From Oscillospiraceae bacterium (GTDB lineage Bacteria > Bacillota > Clostridia > Oscillospirales > Ruminococcaceae): 47,168 nucleotides of DNA. Location: the NCBI GenBank assembly GCA_900768995.1, contig CAAGEZ010000016.1, positions 1 to 47,168 on the forward strand, given 5' to 3'. Every line of letters begins with the position of its first letter. Within the stretch, counting starts at the first letter, position 1. The notes beneath the pieces are model-generated. The model saw only the letters and a program-made list of their open reading frames with translations. It had not been told where the DNA came from and made no database searches. The translations under genes and the position numbers were made by a program. Of this stretch, positions 40,993 through 47,168 are shown one piece after another.

Positions 40993-42315
40993 ATGAGCAA
41001 ATTCAGAAAACAGCATATGGCAATTGACTGGCACGAGATAGTGGGTGAGGAAAGCTACGAACCCGCTGTAAATGCCACCCTTAAAGAGAAAGCATCTCTT
41101 GTTGAAAGAGTGGGAATGATGATGCTTTCAGTGGGAACGGGAGCGTGGAGAGTCCGTGCATCTATGAACAAGATCGCAAGAGCACTTGGCATCGTCTGCA
41201 ATGCGGATATAGGGCTTCTCACCATTGAATGCACCTGCATAGAAAACGGAGATAGGCATACCAACGCAATAACTCTCAGCACCACGGGAGTGAACACCGA
41301 TAAGCTCAATGAGCTTGAACATTTTGCAGATGGCTTTGCGGAAAGAGCAGGAAAGTATTCGGTGCTCCAGTTCCACAGGATACTTGACAAGATCGCAGAG
41401 ATACCGCCAAATTACAAGGCTTTCAATCTTGCTCTTGCATCAGGTCTTGCCTGCTGCGGATTTACATTTCTTTTAGGCGGCGGCCCTGTAGAAATGATAC
41501 TTGCATTTTTCGGTGCTGCGGTGGGAATGTATGTTAGGAAAAAACTCCTTGAACGGCATATTACGCTGCTTGCGAATGTATCTTTGGCTGTGGCGGCGGC
41601 GTGCGTTACATATATCGTTCTTTTCAGACTTTCACAGCTCTTTTTTAATGTATCGGGTGTTCATCAGTCGGGATATATATGCTCAATGCTTTTTGTTATC
41701 CCGGGATTTCCGCTTATAACGGGCGGCATCGACCTTGCAAAGCTTGATCTCAGGTCGGGACTTGAAAGACTCACATATGCACTGCTCATCATTCTGATGG
41801 CAACGATCACTGGCTGGGTAACGGCACTCCTTCTCAATTCATATCCCGCAGACCTTCCAGAGCTTGTGATAAATCCCATACTAAAAATGGTGATAAGGCT
41901 CATATGCAGCTTCTGCGGTGTATATGGCTTCTCATTCCTTTTCAACAGCAAGCGGAAAATGGCTGTCACCGCCGGACTTATCGGTATGATAGCAAATACG
42001 CTTCGCCTTGAGCTTATTGATTTCACAGCTATCCCCGCAAGCGTTGCGGCATTTATCGGAGCCATGACAGCAGGACTTCTTGCCTCCGCAATGAAAACAA
42101 AGGCAGGCTATCCGAGAATTACCCTCACAGTCCCCTCCATAGTTATTATGGTCCCCGGAATGTTTTTGTACAAGGGCATATATTACCTCGGCGCATATGA
42201 CATCGCAAACGGCGGAATGTGGCTTACAAAGGCTTTCTTAATAATCATTTCACTTCCCCTCGGACTTATTTTCGCAAGAATACTTACGGATAATAATTTC
42301 AGAAAGAGCAGCTGA
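40993..42315 (+). CDS. Fused ThrE-type threonine/serine exporter
   Basis: A 440-residue membrane protein of the threonine/serine exporter family (ThrE), with the DUF1212 and DUF3815 halves fused. The N-terminal 120 residues are cytosolic (MMMLSVGTGAWRVRASMNKIARALG is the family start); about ten hydrophobic segments follow, split into two halves. PSIVIMVPGMFLYKG is the second-half signature. I choose the ATG at 40993 (AAAGG 8 bases upstream); a longer frame from 40909 includes the promoter. It is transcribed alone and would export threonine or serine. The specificity is inferred from the family. Confidence 0.87.
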   Translation: MSKFRKQHMAIDWHEIVGEESYEPAVNATLKEKASLVERVGMMMLSVGTGAWRVRASMNKIARALGIVCNADIGLLTIECTCIENGDRHTNAITLSTTGVNTDKLNELEHFADGFAERAGKYSVLQFHRILDKIAEIPPNYKAFNLALASGLACCGFTFLLGGGPVEMILAFFGAAVGMYVRKKLLERHITLLANVSLAVAAACVTYIVLFRLSQLFFNVSGVHQSGYICSMLFVIPGFPLITGGIDLAKLDLRSGLERLTYALLIILMATITGWVTALLLNSYPADLPELVINPILKMVIRLICSFCGVYGFSFLFNSKRKMAVTAGLIGMIANTLRLELIDFTAIPASVAAFIGAMTAGLLASAMKTKAGYPRITLTVPSIVIMVPGMFLYKGIYYLGAYDIANGGMWLTKAFLIIISLPLGLIFARILTDNNFRKSS

Positions 42316-42330
42316 TAATACACAAAAAAG

Positions 42331-42743
42331 AACGGTCGGTTCGAATTCAGCCGCAACCGAAATGCTGAATACAAAGCAGTAAGCGAGTATAACAGTTTTG
42401 TGATGGGAATACATAATTATTATCGCATGGCAAGCTGTGTAAGTTCAGATTTTCGGGAACTTTCGTATTGCATAAAAACTTCGATAAAAATATGCCTGAG
42501 AGATAGAATAAAAAATGGGATAAAGAAAAGAATCTGCCAAGGTATGTAAAAAATCACTATGGTAAAAGCAAAGAGATTCGATTTATTGAAAATGCTGTGT
42601 TACTGCCTATTGCTTACGTACAGCATAGTCCGCCCATTCATAAGGATAAAAGAATAAACAAATATACAGAGGAGGGCAGAAAATTAATATATAATTCTCT
42701 CGAAAAAATCGACATAAACATAGTACATTCCATAATGTATTGA
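42331..42743 (+). pseudogene. Decayed group II intron maturase (C-terminal part)
   Basis: No intact gene is present here, but two reading frames together code a typical C-terminal segment of a group II intron-encoded reverse transcriptase/maturase. Frame A (42331-42549) reads EYNSFVMGIHNYYRMAS, the X/maturase-domain signature, and ends at TAA. After a frameshift near 42525, frame B reads YVKNHYGKSKEIRF, then ENAVLLPIAYVQ and INKYTEEGRKLI, ending with TGA at 42743. The N-terminal reverse transcriptase domains, any HNH domain and a recognisable domain V are missing. The rest of 42316-42881 holds only the terminator and the next promoter. It is probably a dead intron fragment left after thrE-type gene insertion or deletion. 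Confidence 0.85.
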
Positions 42744-42761
42744 ACAAATAAATATATTTTC

Positions 42762-42806
42762 AAAGCTGTACTGCTGTAAATGTGTTTGCGGCAGTACAGC
42801 TTTTAA
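42762..42806 (+). terminator. Terminator after the intron remnant
   Basis: A 13-bp perfect stem (42762-42774 with 42791-42803) around a 16-base loop, followed by Ts. It may end read-through from the exporter gene. Confidence 0.75.
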
Positions 42807-42823
42807 TTGGTGCAAAAATCATA

Positions 42824-42852
42824 TTGACGAAACAGGCAAAAATATATATACT
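42824..42852 (+). promoter_or_regulatory. Sigma-A promoter of the LytTR gene
   Basis: -35 TTGACG (42824-42829) and -10 TATACT (42847-42852), 17-bp spacer; GAGGTG ribosome site and ATG at 42882 follow. Confidence 0.8.
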
Positions 42853-42881
42853 ATAAATAAAAACACAGACGAGGTGCAGCA

Positions 42882-43673
42882 ATGGAAACCGAAAAGATAA
42901 TATCATTCATATCCGACAGAAAGCATTACGATATTCCCATAAGCGACATACTTTATGTATTTATGAAAAAGCAGGACGCATATGTTCACATTTCGGACGG
43001 CAGCATACTCAAAACACGAATGACCTTTGCTGAGTTTGAGGAGATACTGGGAGAGAATTTCATACGCATACACCGTGGCTGTCTTGTTTCGGCAATGGCG
43101 ATACACAGCGTTGGTCGGCTCATCACTCTCTCAAACGGCGATTCTCTCGAATATTCCGCACAGCACAGAGGTGAGATAATCGAAAAATTCCGCTTAAAGC
43201 AGCGTGTTATCATTGACAATCTTGCGGATAATGACAATCCTGCCGACAATGAAGCGTATCACGAGCATTACAAATGTTTCGATAATATCCCCATTGCATT
43301 CACGGACATTGAAATGGTTTTTGATGAGCAGAGTCAGGCGGTTGACTGGATATTCCGCTACGGAAATGAGGCTCTTGCAAGACTTGAGGAATGTCCGCTG
43401 GAAACTATGATAGGCAATACTTTCGGAAGCATTTTTGCCAATATGGACTCAAAATGGCTCAGGAGCTATGAGCGTGCCGTGCTGTACGGCGAAACGCTGG
43501 AGCTTATCGACTACAGCCCCGAAATTGACAAGTATCTGCGGATAATCTGCTTTCCCACATTCAAGGGTCACTGCGGCTGTCTGCTTTTTGACATTTCGGA
43601 AACAAAGCTTGAGGGCAGCCGTACCGCAGGAGAAAGAGCTGTACTGATGTATCTGAAAAAGATGATAGGCTGA
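42882..43673 (+). CDS. LytTR DNA-binding regulator with C-terminal PAS-like domain
   Basis: A 263-residue regulator. Residues 1-105 are a LytTR DNA-binding domain (IPISDILYVFMKKQDAYVHISDG, FIRIHRGCLVSAMAI). Residues about 125-240 look like a PAS-type sensor: IPIAFTDIEMVFDEQ, then WIFRYGNEALARLEECP and a beta strand CGCLLFDISE. The order is unusual; LytTR is normally C-terminal to a receiver domain. No phosphorylated Asp pocket is present, so the signal is probably a small molecule. It is divergent in role from its neighbours, but the surface gene downstream is a possible target. Confidence 0.85.
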   Translation: METEKIISFISDRKHYDIPISDILYVFMKKQDAYVHISDGSILKTRMTFAEFEEILGENFIRIHRGCLVSAMAIHSVGRLITLSNGDSLEYSAQHRGEIIEKFRLKQRVIIDNLADNDNPADNEAYHEHYKCFDNIPIAFTDIEMVFDEQSQAVDWIFRYGNEALARLEECPLETMIGNTFGSIFANMDSKWLRSYERAVLYGETLELIDYSPEIDKYLRIICFPTFKGHCGCLLFDISETKLEGSRTAGERAVLMYLKKMIG

Positions 43674-43740
43674 TACGGTATATTTTACGAAATTCTCTTC
43701 AATCGCAAGATAATATATGTATAATATAACAAAAATCACA

Positions 43741-43789
43741 TTCCCGACTTGGAACGAAATTCGTTCGTTCCAAGTCGGGAAACTTTTTT
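43741..43789 (+). terminator. 18-bp perfect hairpin with T-run
   Basis: An 18-bp perfect stem (43741-43758 with 43764-43781) with a 5-base loop and a T6 run. It ends the LytTR transcript. Its arm contains the 10-mer GTTCCAAGTC, which recurs as a third copy at 43811-43820, just before the next promoter. Confidence 0.9.
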
Positions 43790-43822
43790 AGTTCCACATC
43801 TCAACTGTTGGTTCCAAGTCTA

Positions 43823-43851
43823 TTGACAAAGGAAAAAAGTTGATTTATAAT
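43823..43851 (+). promoter_or_regulatory. Consensus sigma-A promoter of the BspA-like gene
   Basis: A perfect TTGACA (43823-43828) and perfect TATAAT (43846-43851) with a 17-bp spacer, leaving a leader of about 55 bases before the ATG at 43912. The 10-mer GTTCCAAGTC (43811-43820) ends two bases before the -35 box and is a possible regulator site. Confidence 0.9.
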
Positions 43852-43911
43852 ATAATGTAATATAATATGTATAGGTATCTCTTATCACATAATCAAAACG
43901 GGAGGTATAAA

Positions 43912-46218
43912 ATGAAAAAACAAATAAAAAGAATAACCGCATTTGCGGCGGCTGTGGCTATGGCGGCTGCATTCACTTTCCCTGCGGAGATCGGGGATAG
44001 CTTTTTCGGCTTCGGCAATGTTATTGTGGCGAGTGCGGAAAGCTCAGGTGAGTGGGTATACACCGTTAACGCCTACCAAACAGTTACTATTACAGGATAC
44101 CAAGGTTCGGGCGGAGCTGTCGAAATTCCGGCAGATATTGATGGAAAATCTGTTACTTCCATTGGCAATGGTGCTTTTAGAAATTGTCCCAGACTTAAAA
44201 GAATAACTATCCCGGACGGGGTTACTTCCATTGGCAATGGTGCTTTTGAAAATTGTTTCGAACTTACAAGCATAAATATCCCGGACGGGGTTACTTCCAT
44301 TGGCGACTATGCTTTTGAACGTTGTACCGGACTTGAAAGCATAACTATCCCGGACAGTGTTACTTCCATTGGATATGCGGCTTTTGAACGTTGTACCGGA
44401 CTTACAATCATTTATATTCCGGACGGAATATCTATCGGACAACATGCTATTCCCTCAACAGCCGCAAGGATAACTTATATCGTTAACAGCGACGGCAGTG
44501 TCACAATAACAAAAATTGAGCTTACCAATGGACAGAATACGATTGATATTCCGGCAGCAATCAACGGCAAAACGGTAATAGCCGTTGAAGAGGGATATCG
44601 GTCCTGCGTCGGTAATCATACTTGCGCAAGCAGCACTCCGGCTACTTGTATAAATGAGGCAGCTTGCGGTATTTGCGGACAAGATTATTATGGTGACCAC
44701 AACATTTCACATCACGATGCAGCAGCTCATACCTGTACAGCAGACGGAACAATAGAATATTGGGAATGCTCCGTATGCGGAAAGTATTTCTCCGATGCTG
44801 ACGGAACTACTGAAATAACAAATATTGTTGATCCCAATGATCCTGCACCCGGTCATAACTGGGATACAGCCTATGACAGCAATGAAACACATCATTGGCA
44901 TAACTGCACTAACGCAAATTGTCCCATTACCGAAAATAATCAGAAAGACGGTTATGCTGTCCACACTCCCGGAGCAGCCGCAACCGAAACCACACCTCAG
45001 ACCTGCACCGAATGCGGATATGAATTAGCACCTGCGCTCGGACATATTCACGCAAAGCACCTTAAATTTGTGGCAGAGGTTCCCGCATCCTGCACCACAG
45101 ACGGAGTAAAGGCACATTATGAGTGCGAATGCGGAATGCTTTTCTCCGATGCAGACGATACAGTATACGTAACCGCCGAAGAGCTTAAAATTGCAGCTCA
45201 CCACACTTACGGAACAGACTGGGAAAGTGATAATGACGAAAATCACTATCACGTTTGCTCCGTGTGCAGTGGTAAAGCAGATGTTACTCCTCATAGCTAT
45301 GACAGCGGAATGATAACAACTCCTGCAACAGAAACCACAGAGGGCGTAAAAACCTACACTTGCTCCGTATGTAACCACACAAAGACGGAAACTGTTCCCA
45401 AGCTCAGTCACACTCACAGCCTTTCCGAGGATTATTCCAAGGACGAAACGGGACATTGGCATACCTGCTCGGGCTGCGATGAAAAGGTTGATTTTGGAGC
45501 ACATATTGAGAACAGTGGTACAGTAACCGTTCAGCCTACGGAAACAAGCACAGGTGTTATGACATATTCCTGCTCCGTATGCGGCTATGTTATCAGAACC
45601 GAATCAATTCCTGCAACGGGAAGTAATTACTATCCTACATATCCGACTTACCCCACAAATCCAACATACCCCGTAATTTCAACAGCGAGTGTATTCACCG
45701 AAAATCTGACCGTCAAGGCAGAATCGGACGGAAGTACGGCAACACTCGGCTGGGACAAGGTAGAAAATGCCGACAAATACTATGTATATCAGTATAAGGA
45801 CGGCAAGTATGTCAAGATAAGGACTACCACCGATACATCGGTAACGCTTAATGGTCTGAAAAACGGCGAAACCTACAAATTCCTTGTAAGATACTCTATC
45901 GGCGGCAAGCTCTCGCCTATGGCTTATTCGTACAAGCAAATGGTCAAGGTTTATTACAAACCGATCGTAAAAGCAACATCAACCGAAAACAGCATAAAGC
46001 TTACTTGGCAGGCAGTTCCAAATGCAGAAAAGTATGCGATCTACAGGTATGTGGACGGTCAGGCTGTAAAGCTTTGCGAGACTGAGAAGCTGGCAGTAAG
46101 GATAAACAAGCTCACCCCCGATACGGAGTATCAGTACATCGTACGTGCTTACGTTGACGGTGAGTGGACTGAAATGAAAAAATCCGATATTGTAACGGTC
46201 AAAACAAAGGCAGAATAA
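43912..46218 (+). CDS. Secreted BspA-type LRR, Cys/His-module and Fn3 protein
   Basis: A 768-residue secreted protein. The ATG at 43912 (MKKQIKR) has GGGAGG upstream; an upstream frame from 43867 adds nothing. A signal peptide ends near residue 41 (VASAE). Residues about 80-180 hold four BspA-type leucine-rich repeats of 23 residues. Residues about 230-570 are a series of Cys/His modules (CSVCGK, CTECGY, CSVCSG, CSVCNH, CSGCDE, CSVCGY), each with HxH or HWH before or between the Cys pairs; they look like zinc ribbons or disulfide modules. A PTYPTYPTNPTYP linker leads to two Fn3 domains (about 595-768). No sortase motif or membrane anchor. It has its own promoter and terminator. It is likely a surface or adhesion protein. 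Confidence 0.85.
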   Translation: MKKQIKRITAFAAAVAMAAAFTFPAEIGDSFFGFGNVIVASAESSGEWVYTVNAYQTVTITGYQGSGGAVEIPADIDGKSVTSIGNGAFRNCPRLKRITIPDGVTSIGNGAFENCFELTSINIPDGVTSIGDYAFERCTGLESITIPDSVTSIGYAAFERCTGLTIIYIPDGISIGQHAIPSTAARITYIVNSDGSVTITKIELTNGQNTIDIPAAINGKTVIAVEEGYRSCVGNHTCASSTPATCINEAACGICGQDYYGDHNISHHDAAAHTCTADGTIEYWECSVCGKYFSDADGTTEITNIVDPNDPAPGHNWDTAYDSNETHHWHNCTNANCPITENNQKDGYAVHTPGAAATETTPQTCTECGYELAPALGHIHAKHLKFVAEVPASCTTDGVKAHYECECGMLFSDADDTVYVTAEELKIAAHHTYGTDWESDNDENHYHVCSVCSGKADVTPHSYDSGMITTPATETTEGVKTYTCSVCNHTKTETVPKLSHTHSLSEDYSKDETGHWHTCSGCDEKVDFGAHIENSGTVTVQPTETSTGVMTYSCSVCGYVIRTESIPATGSNYYPTYPTYPTNPTYPVISTASVFTENLTVKAESDGSTATLGWDKVENADKYYVYQYKDGKYVKIRTTTDTSVTLNGLKNGETYKFLVRYSIGGKLSPMAYSYKQMVKVYYKPIVKATSTENSIKLTWQAVPNAEKYAIYRYVDGQAVKLCETEKLAVRINKLTPDTEYQYIVRAYVDGEWTEMKKSDIVTVKTKAE
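44152..44427 (+). repeat. Four 69-bp tandem repeats coding leucine-rich units
   Basis: The core GTTACTTCCATTGG begins at 44152, 44221, 44290 and 44359, exactly 69 bp (23 codons) apart. The DNA is well conserved between copies, so the duplications are recent and copy number may vary between strains. Confidence 0.9.
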
Positions 46219-46231
46219 TTTCCTTTAAACC

Positions 46232-46282
46232 AAAACAAGGCGTACATCATACCAAAATCGGTAAGGTGTACGCCTTGTTTTT
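46232..46282. terminator. Bidirectional terminator between convergent genes
   Basis: A 15-bp stem AAAACAAGGCGTACA/TGTACGCCTTGTTTT (46232-46246 with 46267-46281). It lies between the BspA-like gene (plus) and the Cys-rich protein (minus), overlapping the latter's stop. Confidence 0.9.
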
Positions 46283-47084
46283 ATGTGTTCTTTCCGACCT
46301 TTGCTTTTAGCTGATTAGCCAAATCCTGCAAATCCTGACAAGCATCAAAGCACATACGGTTATATCGGTCAATATCATCGGAGCTGCTTTTTACAGTCAG
46401 TCCACGCTTGACAGCCCGTATCTTTTCCCTATGCTCGTCAAAAGCCTTGTTGTATTTTTCAAGCAGTTCGGGATAATCGGAGAGCTTCTTGCGGTAGCTC
46501 CTGCACTTATTGTCAAAATTGAGGTATGCTTCCTTTATCGGGTCTTTCATAGCACGCTTTTTATAATCATAATTAGCCTTGTATAAACGCTCTTTCTTGC
46601 AGGTGGTTCTACCGCAGGTCAGAGAAGCATTTGCCCGATTGGTTATCATAAGCTGATCGCAGTGTTCGCAGTTGGTAACAAGTCTGCCTGCATCGGACAT
46701 AATATCAACATAGGTATCAAGCAAAGTGATGAACGAATCATTTGCCACAAATAGTCGTATATTTCCGTTATCGGTATGTATCTTATAAATGCTGCTGTCA
46801 AAAATGTCGGTCTGACATCTTACAGCCTTTGTAACGCTGAACATATCGTCGGCTCTTGCGTTAATAAATGGACGGAAGATTTTTTTGCTTTCTGCTTTGA
46901 ACAAGTCAATATATTTTTCTGCACGATCGTGGTTGCCCTTTACGGACAACCCGATTTTTTTATTGAAATCACGCTGACAGAGCTTGAATTTGCTGAAAAG
47001 AAAATAGATAATATAGTTTTTAACAATATTGGCGTATTCGGATGCATCATATTGTTCCCCCAAATAAACCCTGCCAAAAATCAC
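46281..47084 (-). CDS. Zinc-ribbon protein of unknown function (DUF6076-like)
   Basis: A 267-residue basic protein. A Cys cluster at about residues 139-162 (CEHCDQLMITNR...TCGRTTCKK) is a probable zinc ribbon; the remainder is helical and charged. It resembles the DUF6076-type proteins of Clostridia, whose role is unknown. The only start in this frame is a GTG (47084), directly after an in-frame TAA. Neighbouring minus-strand frames upstream (47085-47168) also code protein-like sequence, so the gene may be frameshifted at its N-terminus or a remnant. The window ends too soon to decide. Confidence 0.55.
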   Translation of the reverse strand: MIFGRVYLGEQYDASEYANIVKNYIIYFLFSKFKLCQRDFNKKIGLSVKGNHDRAEKYIDLFKAESKKIFRPFINARADDMFSVTKAVRCQTDIFDSSIYKIHTDNGNIRLFVANDSFITLLDTYVDIMSDAGRLVTNCEHCDQLMITNRANASLTCGRTTCKKERLYKANYDYKKRAMKDPIKEAYLNFDNKCRSYRKKLSDYPELLEKYNKAFDEHREKIRAVKRGLTVKSSSDDIDRYNRMCFDACQDLQDLANQLKAKVGKNT

Positions 47085-47168
47085 GCAGCATATTTAGTGT
47101 AGTGAGAATTGAAAAAGGAACTGATCTTGTAAGGATTTAACTGTAAAGATTTCAGATGGGAACGGACA

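Noticed and set aside
44152..44427. Regularly spaced direct repeats that could suggest a CRISPR array
   Set aside because: The 69-bp units are in frame and code leucine-rich repeats throughout, with no unique spacers.
1..47168. tRNA and rRNA genes
   Set aside because: I looked in the intergenic stretches and saw no cloverleaf or rRNA-like sequence; a dedicated scan could still find one.

Overview
The window looks like chromosomal DNA from an anaerobic Firmicute of class Clostridia, most likely an Oscillospiraceae/Ruminococcus-type gut or rumen bacterium. This rests on the gene content rather than any search: tig-clpP-clpX, rplS-lepB-rbgA-rnhB-yraN, the TIGR03960/DUF2344 radical-SAM pair, a two-gene SufCB system, HAAS/PadR, a standalone activase-related protein, BspA-like leucine-rich repeats and large Fn3/Ig surface proteins. 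Promoters are classical sigma-A type; five have perfect TTGACA/TATAAT hexamers with 17-bp spacing. No tRNA, rRNA, CRISPR array, insertion sequence or prophage was seen.

Layout. (1) 1-4666: a membrane-anchored exported protein, an Ig-like surface protein with seven copies of an unrecognised ~57-residue repeat, and a divergent DUF3783-PHP pair. (2) 4673-8530: a minimal SufC-SufB iron-sulfur pair, then a divergent lipid-linked sugar flippase overlapping an orphan ABC ATPase. (3) 8675-12754: a 1359-residue Fn3 surface protein whose C-terminal module is shared with the first protein of the window. (4) 12831-16087: a metal operon (methyltransferase, SmtB-like repressor, free-standing HMA metallochaperone, Zn/Cd P-type ATPase) with a visible promoter and operator. 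(5) 16153-19549: HAAS membrane protein plus PadR, then a GH3 lipoprotein and a small membrane protein. (6) 19564-31243: a housekeeping block on the minus strand covering proteolysis and folding (tig, clpP, clpX), threonine synthesis, RNase HII, ribosome biogenesis, signal peptidase, L19 with a long leader, and the radical-SAM pair. (7) 31263-36398: a HAD phosphatase that appears to start at AUA, a FliD-like protein with no flagellar neighbours, an activase-related protein, an orphan SUKH-type protein and a class B penicillin-binding protein. (8) 36560-42315, plus strand: an S1-domain protein, glyA, PPC-domain protein, YjjG-like nucleotidase, glycosyltransferase and a fused ThrE-type exporter. 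(9) 42331-47168: a decayed group II intron maturase, a LytTR-PAS regulator, a BspA/Cys-His/Fn3 surface protein and a Cys-rich protein of unknown role.

The most unusual items are the degenerate group II intron maturase hidden in the gene-free stretch 42316-42881; the HAD gene lacking a normal start codon; the Zn/Cd operon led by a methyltransferase with promoter and operator in register; the shared C-terminal module of two anchored surface proteins 8 kb apart; the seven-repeat surface protein; and the structured leaders around rplS and lepB. I did not find a clear, wholly new multi-gene defence or metabolic system. The anchored surface protein family is the best candidate for something undescribed.
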